A DNA stretch of 5,813 nucleotides from contig JAHRVZ010000386.1 of NCBI GenBank assembly GCA_019090405.1, forward strand, positions 1 through 5,813. Reading direction: 5' to 3'. Positions 1 to 5,813 of the stretch are shown piece by piece. The first letter of the stretch is position 1. The number at the start of each line of letters is the position of its first letter. Made by a program: the position numbers and the translations under genes. This DNA comes from Paracoccaceae bacterium (GTDB lineage: Bacteria > Pseudomonadota > Alphaproteobacteria > Rhodobacterales > Rhodobacteraceae). The notes under the pieces are model-generated. The model was given only the letters and a program-made list of their open reading frames with translations, did not search any database and was not told the DNA's origin.

Positions 1-772
1 ACAAAGCAGTCCAGCCACCATCCACACTGATCGTCGTCCCGGTGATCTGCGCCGCAGCGTTTGAGCATAAAAATACCGCCGTGCCACCGATTTGCTCAAC
101 CGTGGCAAATTCCCGGCTTGGCTGACGTTCAAGCATGACAGTCTTGATGACCTCTTCGCGACCCATGTCATATTTGGCCATCGTATCAGGGATCTGCGCT
201 TCGACCAGTGGCGTCAGAACATAACCGGGACAAATCGCATTCGCAGTTATCGACTCTTGCGCAGTCTCAAGAGCAACGGTTTTGGTCAACCCGACAATGC
301 CGTGTTTGGCCGCCACATAAGCGGCCTTGAAGGGCGACGCCGTCAACCCGTGTGCCGAGGAGATATTAACGATTCTTCCCCAGCCAGCCGCGCGCATCAG
401 CGGAAGGGCGGCAGCACTGGTGTGGAACGCTGAATTAAGGTTAATCGCAATAATCGCGTTCCATTTATCAATCGGGAACTGGTCAATCGGCGCCACATGC
501 TGAATGCCCGCATTATTGACCAGAATATCACAGACACCGGCCTGTTCGATCAATCCACGGCATTCCTTGCCATCTGACATATCCGCCTTGATATAGCGCG
601 CCTTAACCCCGGTCTCGGCAGCGATTTCAGCTGCCAGGGCATGATCCTCAACCCGGTCGGTGAAGGAATTAAGCACAACATCCGCACCAGCCCGAGCAAG
701 TTCCCACGCAACCCCAAGCCCAATTCCCGAATTTGATCCGGTGACAATGGCGGATTTCCCTGACAGTGACAT
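1..772 (-). CDS. bdhA: D-3-hydroxybutyrate dehydrogenase (SDR family), lacking only its stop codon
   Basis: The gene encodes an NAD-dependent cytoplasmic enzyme that interconverts D-3-hydroxybutyrate and acetoacetate in ketone-body and polyhydroxybutyrate turnover. I translated 257 residues. Seen: the Rossmann glycine motif TGSNSGIG at 11-18, NNAG at 86-89, catalytic Ser139, Tyr152 and Lys156 (YxxxK), and the ending VDGGWTAL typical of the family. Comparison with the known Pseudomonas fragi enzyme, with a constant offset of three residues, places the substrate-binding Gln91, His141, Lys149 and Gln193 exactly where expected; this separates it from generic SDR proteins. The base at position 1 is the T of codon 258, consistent with a stop, so the protein is probably full length. 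The start is supported by AAAGGG six bases upstream (779-784). It is divergent from the solute-binding protein gene. The functional call is firm. Confidence 0.95.
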   Translation of the reverse strand, partial: MSLSGKSAIVTGSNSGIGLGVAWELARAGADVVLNSFTDRVEDHALAAEIAAETGVKARYIKADMSDGKECRGLIEQAGVCDILVNNAGIQHVAPIDQFPIDKWNAIIAINLNSAFHTSAAALPLMRAAGWGRIVNISSAHGLTASPFKAAYVAAKHGIVGLTKTVALETAQESITANAICPGYVLTPLVEAQIPDTMAKYDMGREEVIKTVMLERQPSREFATVEQIGGTAVFLCSNAAAQITGTTISVDGGWTAL

Positions 773-778
773 TCTTGG

Positions 779-787
779 CCCTTTCCC
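779..787 (-). promoter_or_regulatory. Ribosome binding site of bdhA
   Basis: On the minus strand this reads GGGAAAGGG, followed by six bases and then the ATG at 772. It is a good purine-rich Shine-Dalgarno match and fixes the bdhA start, which also agrees with the usual MxLxGKxAIVTG opening of the family. Confidence 0.7.
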
Positions 788-790
788 AAT

Positions 791-818
791 TCTGGCATAA
801 AGTAACCTGCCATGCAGA
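791..818 (-). other. Imperfect inverted repeat in the bdhA leader
   Basis: The arms TCTGGCAT (791-798) and ATGCAGA (812-818) pair with one bulged base around a 13-nt loop. The hairpin would sit immediately upstream of the bdhA ribosome binding site in its mRNA. The stem is short and may be chance. The loop contains GGCAGGTT in the minus-strand sense. Confidence 0.25.
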
Positions 819-897
819 ATATGCGAATGAAACGAAAAACCGGCGCCATCCGGGATTGAAGTGGCAAAAAACCGCCGCACCAAAAAAACATCGCGCC

Positions 898-927
898 AAA
901 AAAAAACGCCTGCACAAGGCAGGCGTT
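898..927 (-). terminator. Rho-independent terminator on the minus strand
   Basis: The perfect 9-bp arms AACGCCTGC (905-913) and GCAGGCGTT (919-927) enclose a 5-nt loop. On the minus strand the stem is followed by an uninterrupted T-run (A9 on the plus strand at 898-906, whose last two bases also form the stem base). On the plus strand no T-run follows, so it works in the minus direction only. It sits upstream of bdhA and not after any protein gene, so it must end some other transcript or attenuate the bdhA message. Confidence 0.8.
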
Positions 928-940
928 AAGTTATTGAGGC

Positions 941-964
941 AGGTTTCATACAGGCAAGAAACCT
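941..964 (-). other. Stem-loop upstream of the terminator
   Basis: The perfect 7-bp inverted repeat AGGTTTC (941-947) / GAAACCT (958-964) has a 10-nt loop. In the minus-strand transcript it would form the 5' hairpin, 13 nt before the terminator stem. Its minus-strand loop contains GCCTG, which could compete for the CAGGC of the terminator's right arm, so an alternative fold is possible. Confidence 0.45.
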
Positions 965-980
965 ATCGAGCAGTGCCACC

Positions 981-1009
981 TTTATAAGCAACTCTATGCT
1001 CGCATCCAA
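981..1009 (-). promoter_or_regulatory. Candidate sigma70-type promoter, minus strand
   Basis: Read on the minus strand, TTGGAT (1009-1004) and TATAAA (986-981) are separated by exactly 17 bases. The -10 box is strong and the -35 box matches only the TTG core. Transcription would start near 974-976 and run into the two hairpins and the terminator. It could drive the candidate small RNA, with any read-through entering bdhA. Confidence 0.45.
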
Positions 1010-1037
1010 GCTAAAAGTTTGAAAAGACATGAATCAA

Positions 1038-1059
1038 TTGCTAGCGTCATCGTTAGCAA
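1038..1059. promoter_or_regulatory. 22-bp inverted repeat, possible operator or leader hairpin
   Basis: TTGCTAGCG (1038-1046) and CGTTAGCAA (1051-1059) are 9-base arms with one mismatch (G-U if transcribed on the plus strand) around TCAT. The repeat lies 29 bp upstream of the solute-binding protein start and upstream of the minus-strand promoter, a suitable place for a regulator of either divergent transcript. No T-run follows on either strand, so it is not a terminator. No regulator family was recognised from the sequence. Confidence 0.4.
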
Positions 1060-1088
1060 AATAAGGCCAGAGGCGGATTGTTGCCAAA

Positions 1089-2906
1089 ATGAACTCAGTG
1101 TTATTCCAAAACTTACGCGTGATTCTCGTTGGAATCGCCTCCCTTTTTGCGGTCCATGCGGCATTTGCAGAATCGCAACATGGCATAGCTATGTATGGAG
1201 ACCCTGCCCTACCACCGGATTTTGTGTCACTCCCTTATGCAAACCCCGATGCCCCAAAAGGCGGGCGTGTTGTCTTTGGCAATACTGGCGGCTTTGATTC
1301 CCTTAATCCATTTGTGCAAAAAGGCACGCCACCCTGGCAGTTGCGGTTCTGGGGATACGAGTCCCTTTTGACGCGATCCCGAGACGAACCATTCACCTTA
1401 TACGGTCTTTTGGCCGAATCAGTGCGCACCGCACCGGACCGGTCCTGGGTCGAATTCACCCTGAATCCGAAGGCGCGATTCTCTGATGGCACGCCCGTGA
1501 CTGTTGATGATGTCATCTGGTCATACGAAACCTTGGGTACGCAGGGCCACCAGCGCTATCGTGGATTTCATGAGGTTATTGAAAGCATTGCACAGACTGG
1601 GCCGCGCGATCTGCGCATCACGTTCAACTCGGACAACCGCGAGCTTGCACTGATCGCCGGGTTGCGCCCTATCCTGAAAAAGTCGCAATGGCAGGGCAAA
1701 GATTTCAAAGCCTCTACTCTCTCAGACATTCCTGTTGGGTCGGGCGCATATGTGGTTTCTGATTTTCAGGCTGGTCGCTATGTCAACCTGACCCGAAATC
1801 CGGATTACTGGGCGCGTGATCTTCCGATCCGACGCGGTACGCAAAACTATGATGAATTGCGCATTGAATTTTATGGCGATCAAACTGTGCTGTTTGAGGC
1901 CTTCAAAGCTGGCGAACTTAGCGTCATTCGTGAATTCAACGCCGAAAAATGGCAGTCCTTGTTCAACTTCCCGGCGGTTCAGAATGGCGATGTCGTAAAA
2001 TCTGAATTTCTCAACAAACGCCCCTCGGGAATGACCGGGTTGGTGATGAACACCCGTCGCCCGTTTCTTGCCGATTGGCGGGTGCGCGAGGCGCTGTTGC
2101 TGGCCTTTAACTTTGAGTTCATCAACGACACAATGACCGGCGGTGCCCAGCCGCGTATTTCATCGTATTTCTCAAACTCGGAACTGGCGATGCTGCCCGG
2201 CCCCGCAACCAACCGTGTTCTGGATTTGCTTAAGCCATTTGCCAGTGATCTGCTGCCCGGCGCGCTGGAAGGTTACGCCCTGCCCGTCAGCGACGGCACC
2301 GCGCGCAACCGCAAAAACCTGCGCGCCGCTGCGGCCTTGCTGGAGGGGGCCGGATGGTCAGTTGAAAATGGTCAGCGTTTGAACGCAGACGGCCAGCCCT
2401 TTCAGTTCACTGTCTTGTTGCGTCAGGGCGACGGCGGCATGCAAAGCGTCATGGATATTTATGCGCGCGCGCTGGAACGGTTGGGAATCGTGGTGACTGT
2501 CCAAACCGCAGATGATGCGCAGTACTATGCCCGACTGGATAGCTATGATTTCGATATGACCAGCTACCGGGTCGCGCTGTCGCTGTCTCCGGGCACCGAA
2601 CAGCGGCTGTATTTCGGCTCAAAAGGTGTCGAGACCCCAAACACGCGCAATCTGATGGGCATCGGATCACCTGCAGTGGATGCGCTGATTGATAGCATGC
2701 TGTCCGCAACCACGCGCGCGGATTTCACCGCCGCGGTGCGCGCGCTTGACCGGGTTCTGACCAGTGGCCGTTATGTTATCCCGATCTGGCAATATGACGT
2801 TGGCCGCATCGCCCATATCAAACAGATGAAATATCCGGATACTGTACCAGTCTATGGGGACGGGCTGTGGTTCATGCCCGAAGTCTGGTGGTATCAGGAT
2901 CAATGA
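1089..2906 (+). CDS. YejA-like extracellular solute-binding protein, family 5 (peptide-type ABC transporter)
   Basis: A periplasmic binding protein of 605 residues, close to the length of E. coli YejA (about 604), which delivers oligopeptides and microcin C to the YejBEF transporter. Seen: a Sec signal peptide (Arg10, hydrophobic 11-25, AFA cleavage after residue 27), then YejA-like segments: ANPDAPKGG at 51-59, FDSLNPF at 69-75, FSDGTPVTVDDV at 131-142, PVGSGAYVV at 215-223, NPDYWARDLP at 237-246, FEAFKAGE at 269-276 and RVREALLLAFNFEFIN at 331-346. There is no lipobox cysteine, so it is soluble in the periplasm. An in-frame TAA at 1062 leaves ATG 1089 as the only ATG start; AGGCGG at 1071-1076 is a somewhat distant ribosome site. 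No permease or ATPase gene adjoins it here. The family call is firm; the ligand is unknown. Confidence 0.9.
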   Translation: MNSVLFQNLRVILVGIASLFAVHAAFAESQHGIAMYGDPALPPDFVSLPYANPDAPKGGRVVFGNTGGFDSLNPFVQKGTPPWQLRFWGYESLLTRSRDEPFTLYGLLAESVRTAPDRSWVEFTLNPKARFSDGTPVTVDDVIWSYETLGTQGHQRYRGFHEVIESIAQTGPRDLRITFNSDNRELALIAGLRPILKKSQWQGKDFKASTLSDIPVGSGAYVVSDFQAGRYVNLTRNPDYWARDLPIRRGTQNYDELRIEFYGDQTVLFEAFKAGELSVIREFNAEKWQSLFNFPAVQNGDVVKSEFLNKRPSGMTGLVMNTRRPFLADWRVREALLLAFNFEFINDTMTGGAQPRISSYFSNSELAMLPGPATNRVLDLLKPFASDLLPGALEGYALPVSDGTARNRKNLRAAAALLEGAGWSVENGQRLNADGQPFQFTVLLRQGDGGMQSVMDIYARALERLGIVVTVQTADDAQYYARLDSYDFDMTSYRVALSLSPGTEQRLYFGSKGVETPNTRNLMGIGSPAVDALIDSMLSATTRADFTAAVRALDRVLTSGRYVIPIWQYDVGRIAHIKQMKYPDTVPVYGDGLWFMPEVWWYQDQ

Positions 2907-2943
2907 CACCGCTTTGTTACATTAGGATGTTTCAAAACCTCTT

Positions 2944-3420
2944 ATGAATATACTTGTCCTTTGCACCGGAAATTCCGCGCGCTCAATCCTGCTTGAGAGT
3001 ATTCTGAACCATTATGGTTCGGATCGCATTACCGCCTATTCGGCCGGCTCAGACCCAAGCGGCAAGGTGCATCCGCAATCGCGGGTTTTGTTGGGCCAAC
3101 AGGGCTATGACACCCGCACCGCACGCTCTAAAAGCTGGGATGAGTTTGAACATCCCGAAGCGCCGGTCATGGATGTGGTCATCACTGTCTGCGGCTCTGC
3201 TGCTGCGGAAACTTGTCCAATCTGGCCCGGCGCCCCGGTGCGGGCGCATTGGGGGGTTGCAGACCCGGCGGCGGCTGCTAAACCCGATTGGGAAACTGCA
3301 TTCCAAACCGCTTACGACATATTGCTTGAGCGGGCATTGGCGTTGCTGGATCTGCCCATTGAAACCATGAGCAGGGCTGATTTGACGGCGCATCTGAACC
3401 GGATTGGGAAAATGATATGA
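2944..3420 (+). CDS. arsC: Arsenate reductase, low-molecular-weight phosphatase fold (ArsC)
   Basis: A cytoplasmic enzyme that reduces arsenate to arsenite with thiol relay. Seen in 158 residues: the phosphatase-type P-loop C7-T-G-N-S-A-R13 (CX5R) at the N terminus, the second and third redox cysteines C83 and C91 in TVCGSAAAETCP, and HWGVADP at 102-108 with the general-acid Asp107. The ArsC-type Cys triad and the Ala in place of the second P-loop cysteine of tyrosine phosphatases favour arsenate reductase. It begins 37 bp after the solute-binding protein. An in-frame TAG at 2923 leaves ATG 2944 as the only ATG, although a close Shine-Dalgarno site is lacking (AGGA at 2924-2927 is 16 bases away). 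Its end overlaps the channel gene by 4 bases (ATGA), indicating translational coupling. Thioredoxin or glutaredoxin dependence cannot be told from sequence alone. Confidence 0.92.
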   Translation: MNILVLCTGNSARSILLESILNHYGSDRITAYSAGSDPSGKVHPQSRVLLGQQGYDTRTARSKSWDEFEHPEAPVMDVVITVCGSAAAETCPIWPGAPVRAHWGVADPAAAAKPDWETAFQTAYDILLERALALLDLPIETMSRADLTAHLNRIGKMI

Positions 3421-4070
3421 GCGTCCAAAAGCTAGCCGCCGAGGGGCTTGGGACTGCCATGCTGCTGATCAGCGTGGTCGGCTCTGGCATTATGGGCGAA
3501 ACTCTGGCGAACGGGAATGTCGCGATAGCCCTGCTGGCCAACGCCGTGGCCACGGGCTGTATGTTATACGTTATCATCACCGCGCTGGGGCCGATTTCGG
3601 GGGCGCATTTCAATCCTGCGGTCACGCTGGCCTTTGCGCTGCGCGGTGACATAACGCCAGGATTGGCGGTGCAATATGTTGTCGTGCAAATCATTTGCGG
3701 GATTCTGGGGGTCTGGGCGACGCATCTGATGTTTGATCAGTCAATATTGCAAAGCTCGGCCACAATCCACCGCAGCGGCACCGCACAGTGGAGTTCGGAA
3801 ATCATGGCGACTTTTGGTCTGCTGTTTGTGATTTTCGGCGGTCTGCGTTCGCGCCCCGAGGCGATTCCGGCGATGGTTGGCATTTATATCACCGGTGCCT
3901 ATTGGTTCACCGCCTCGACCAGTTTCGCCAATCCCGCCGTGACCATTGCGCGGGGATTCAGTGATACTTTTGCCGGGATATACCCCGGCCATATTGGCAT
4001 GTTCATCCTGATGCAATTGATCGGCGTCGGCGTCGCCCATCTGGCACTGACGCGTCTGTTCAAAGACTAA
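3417..4070 (+). CDS. aqpS: AqpS-type aquaglyceroporin, probable arsenite channel
   Basis: A six-helix inner-membrane channel of the MIP family, 217 residues. Both pore motifs are present: NPA at 66-68 (HFNPAVTL) and NPA at 172-174 (FANPAVTIAR). The residue after the second NPA is Val175; ordinary AqpZ and GlpF have Arg there in the selectivity filter. The same Arg-to-Val change is a known mark of Sinorhizobium meliloti AqpS, which releases arsenite made by ArsC. Together with the 4-base overlap with arsC this makes arsenite exit the best inference. Six hydrophobic stretches are visible, roughly 8-26, 35-57, 82-104, 128-143, 150-168 and 192-212. Translation is probably coupled to arsC; GGGAAAA lies just upstream. 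Without the context a general glycerol or solute channel would be the alternative. Confidence 0.9.
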   Translation: MSVQKLAAEGLGTAMLLISVVGSGIMGETLANGNVAIALLANAVATGCMLYVIITALGPISGAHFNPAVTLAFALRGDITPGLAVQYVVVQIICGILGVWATHLMFDQSILQSSATIHRSGTAQWSSEIMATFGLLFVIFGGLRSRPEAIPAMVGIYITGAYWFTASTSFANPAVTIARGFSDTFAGIYPGHIGMFILMQLIGVGVAHLALTRLFKD

Positions 4071-4109
4071 CACTTGCAACAGCCAAAGGCGCGCGCTAGC
4101 CACCACTTT

Positions 4110-5630
4110 ATGCTTTCAATATTTGACCAAGGCCCGCCGCCTCCCTGCCCGACACCGTTCAATCTGGCCGCCCATGTTTTGCGCCACGCCACCGATTGTG
4201 CCCACAAAACCGCCCTGTCAGTTCTGGGCCCACACACAAGCCAAGACTGGACCTATCAGCAACTGGAACAAGCCGTGCGCGGCACCGGAACCGGATTGTT
4301 GGCACATGGCCTGAAACCCGGTGACATCATACTGATGCGCCTTGGCAATACCGTCGATTTTCCAATCGCTTATCTGGGCGCCATTGCTGCGGGGCTGATC
4401 CCGGTGCCCACGTCGTCTCAATTGACCAAAGCCGAAACCGCCAGGATGATAACCGACCTGTCGCCCGCTATGGTGGTTCGCGATGCAGATGTCGCCTGTG
4501 CACCCCATGCCAACCAATTGGACGTCACCACGTTGCGCAACATGCGCCAAATGGACATGTGCGCCTATGACAAAGGCGATCCGAACCGGATGGCCTATAT
4601 CGTCTACACCTCCGGATCGTCCGGTAAACCGCGCGCTGTGGCCCATGCGCACCGGGCCATCTGGGCGCGTCAGATGATGGTGGATGGCTGGTATGGCCTG
4701 ACACCCGACGATCGGCTGTTGCATGCGGGCGCGTTCAACTGGACCTTTACGCTGGGCACCGGCCTGATGGACCCCTGGACCATCGGAGCCACCGCGCTGA
4801 TCCCTCAACCCGGTACCGATATTGCCAATTTGCCCACGTTGCTGCGCACCCATAAGGCCAGCATTTTTGCCGCCGTCCCCGGAGTTTATCGCAAGATGCT
4901 GCAGGACCATCCCGGACTTGCTCTGCCTGACCTGCGCCACGGGTTATGTGCCGGGGAAAAGCTGTCGCAGCATCTACATCAAAGCTGGACCGACACCACC
5001 GGCACACAGCTATATGAGGCATATGGCATGTCCGAAGTGTCGACTTTCATCTCGTCCAGCCCAACACATCCATCACAAAACGACGCATTGGGGCAGCCTC
5101 AGGCCGGGCGACGGGTTGCCATTGTTGGCCCAGACGGTCCGGTCCCGATGGGAGAGCCCGGCACCATCGCTGTGCACAAATCCGATCCCGGCCTGATGCT
5201 TGGTTATCTGTATAACCCAGCCGAAACCATGGCCCGCATGCAGGACGAATGGTTCTTGACGGGTGATTTGGGCGCGATGACCAAATCCGGGCAAATCGCC
5301 TATCTCGGACGAGATGACGACATGATGAATGCCGGAGGCTTTCGCGTCTCTCCGCTAGAAGTCGAAGCCGTTCTAAACGCCCATCCCGGCATCACCCAGA
5401 TCGGCGTCACCGATGTCGAGGTGAAACAAGACACCCGCATAATCGCGGCGTTTTATACTGGCCCCGCCGCTCTGGACGAGGCCGATCTACGTGTTTATGT
5501 GCAGGATAAACTGGCACGCTATAAACAGCCGCGCATTTTTGTACATCTGGCCGCACTGCCGATCGGGCAAAACGGAAAAATGCAGCGCCGTGCGTTGCGT
5601 GACTATATTAAGGGACACAACAATGACTGA
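4110..5630 (+). CDS. AMP-forming acyl-CoA ligase (ANL superfamily), substrate unknown
   Basis: Activates a carboxylic acid as acyl-AMP and transfers it to CoA. Counting from ATG 4110 (506 residues), the motifs are in order: phosphate-binding YTSGSSGKPRAV at 166-177, YEAYGMSE at 302-309, TGD at 384-386, the hinge and A8 region GRDDDMMNAGGFRVSP at 400-415, and the catalytic lysine in NGK, Lys490. All key residues are intact. The P-loop ends KPRAV and not the usual KPKGV. General resemblance is to the benzoate/short-acyl CoA ligase branch, but the acid cannot be named. The frame is open back to a TTG at 4074 (518 residues); I chose ATG because the MLSIFDQGP opening suits the family and neither site has a clear Shine-Dalgarno sequence. 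It follows aqpS by 39 bp with no terminator and overlaps the next gene by 8 bases. Confidence 0.88.
   Translation: MLSIFDQGPPPPCPTPFNLAAHVLRHATDCAHKTALSVLGPHTSQDWTYQQLEQAVRGTGTGLLAHGLKPGDIILMRLGNTVDFPIAYLGAIAAGLIPVPTSSQLTKAETARMITDLSPAMVVRDADVACAPHANQLDVTTLRNMRQMDMCAYDKGDPNRMAYIVYTSGSSGKPRAVAHAHRAIWARQMMVDGWYGLTPDDRLLHAGAFNWTFTLGTGLMDPWTIGATALIPQPGTDIANLPTLLRTHKASIFAAVPGVYRKMLQDHPGLALPDLRHGLCAGEKLSQHLHQSWTDTTGTQLYEAYGMSEVSTFISSSPTHPSQNDALGQPQAGRRVAIVGPDGPVPMGEPGTIAVHKSDPGLMLGYLYNPAETMARMQDEWFLTGDLGAMTKSGQIAYLGRDDDMMNAGGFRVSPLEVEAVLNAHPGITQIGVTDVEVKQDTRIIAAFYTGPAALDEADLRVYVQDKLARYKQPRIFVHLAALPIGQNGKMQRRALRDYIKGHNND
5610..5615 (+). promoter_or_regulatory. Ribosome binding site of the DsbA-family gene
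   Basis: AAGGGA lies seven bases before the ATG at 5623, inside the end of the ligase gene. It is the clearest Shine-Dalgarno site among the plus-strand genes here and supports the overlapping start. Confidence 0.65.
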
Positions 5631-5813
5631 TACAACCGTCAAACTGGACATCTTTTCAGACCCGGTCTGTCCCTGGTGCTATATCGGCAAGACCCATCTG
5701 GACAAAGCACTGGCAACCGTTCCCAGCCATCCGTTTGTCATTGAATGGCATCCGTTTCAGCTTAACCCCGACATGCCAGAAGCAGGTATGGATCGACGCG
5801 ATTATCTGGAAGG
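5623..5813 (+). CDS. DsbA/FrnE-family thiol oxidoreductase, N-terminal part
   Basis: Only the first 63 codons are in the window; the gene runs off the right edge. The translation opens MTDTTVKLDIFSDPVCPWCYIGK, with the thioredoxin-fold active site CPWC at 16-19 and the following YIGK that is characteristic of the cytoplasmic FrnE and 2-hydroxychromene-2-carboxylate isomerase branch of the DsbA family. The later EWHPFQLNPDMP segment also fits FrnE-like proteins. There is no signal peptide, so a cytoplasmic location is expected. The CxxC pair suggests disulfide chemistry and argues against the isomerases, which generally have only one or no cysteine there. It overlaps the ligase by 8 bases and has its own good ribosome site, so the two are probably cotranscribed. 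Specific substrate unknown. Confidence 0.85.
   Translation, partial: MTDTTVKLDIFSDPVCPWCYIGKTHLDKALATVPSHPFVIEWHPFQLNPDMPEAGMDRRDYLE

Larger units (their letters stand above)
898..975 (-). ncRNA. Candidate small non-coding RNA or attenuated leader RNA, about 75-80 nt
   Basis: No known RNA family was recognised. Three minus-strand signals are in the right order and spacing: a sigma70-like promoter (981-1009), a 7-bp hairpin (941-964, AGGTTTC / GAAACCT with a 10-nt loop), and a 9-bp hairpin running into a T-run (898-927). A transcript starting near 974-976 would be about 75-80 nt and contains no convincing reading frame. It lies upstream of bdhA in the same direction, so it could be an independent small RNA, or the prematurely terminated leader of a longer bdhA mRNA. 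It is not 4.5S RNA (no GGAAGGAAGCAGCC-like core) and lacks the CCUCCUCCC motif of common alphaproteobacterial small RNAs. The ends are inferred, not seen. Confidence 0.5.

Noticed and set aside
550..917. Minus-strand reading frames over the bdhA start and intergenic T-tracts, with peptides rich in Phe
   Set aside because: They are out of frame with bdhA, have no ribosome site and arise from translating the T-runs and the bdhA coding sequence in wrong frames.
766..987. Plus-strand 73-codon frame across the intergenic region, lysine-rich
   Set aside because: The lysines come from the A-tracts, there is no ribosome site or recognisable domain, and it runs through the terminator and hairpins of the opposite strand.
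1019..1297. Plus-strand 92-codon frame overlapping the solute-binding protein start
   Set aside because: It opens with TTG and overlaps the signal peptide region in another frame; the solute-binding protein has clear family similarity and this frame has none.
2907..2943. Possible terminator or ArsR operator between the solute-binding protein and arsC
   Set aside because: The 37-bp gap has no GC-rich stem, no T-run after a stem and no convincing palindrome.
4218..4940. Minus-strand 240-codon frame inside the CoA ligase gene
   Set aside because: It is a shadow of the ligase, which has all ANL motifs; the antisense product is Gly/His-rich and matches no family I recognise.
1..5813. CRISPR array, insertion sequence, tRNA or phage integration site
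   Set aside because: I saw no regularly repeated units with spacers, no transposase or terminal inverted repeats, and no tRNA-like cloverleaf or target duplications.

Overview
The window looks like part of an alphaproteobacterial chromosome, most likely a marine Rhodobacterales/Roseobacter-type organism. This is an inference from moderate GC content, the protein types, and the pairing of an ArsC-type arsenate reductase with an AqpS-type aquaglyceroporin, an arrangement known from alphaproteobacteria such as Sinorhizobium meliloti. No search could be run, so the taxon is tentative.

Layout. From 1 to 772 on the minus strand lies D-3-hydroxybutyrate dehydrogenase (bdhA), complete except for its stop codon, which falls off the left edge. 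A 316-bp divergent intergenic region (773-1088) follows. It carries a strong minus-strand hairpin plus T-run, a second hairpin, and a plausible promoter about 70 bp upstream, which together look like a short non-coding RNA or an attenuated leader upstream of bdhA. All remaining genes are on the plus strand: a YejA-like family 5 solute-binding lipid/peptide-type transporter protein (1089-2906), arsenate reductase arsC (2944-3420), a metalloid channel of the AqpS type (3417-4070), an AMP-forming acyl-CoA ligase (4110-5630), and the first 63 codons of a DsbA/FrnE-family thiol oxidoreductase (5623 to the right edge).

How the genes work together. arsC and aqpS overlap by 4 bases and form a coherent detoxification pair: arsenate taken up with phosphate is reduced to arsenite in the cytoplasm, and arsenite leaves down its gradient through the channel. 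The ligase and the thiol oxidoreductase also overlap (8 bases) and follow aqpS after a short gap with no visible terminator, so arsC to dsbA-like may be one transcript. The solute-binding protein has no permease or ATPase gene beside it here and may be an orphan component. The most novel-looking item is the unexplained small-RNA-like element between the divergent genes.
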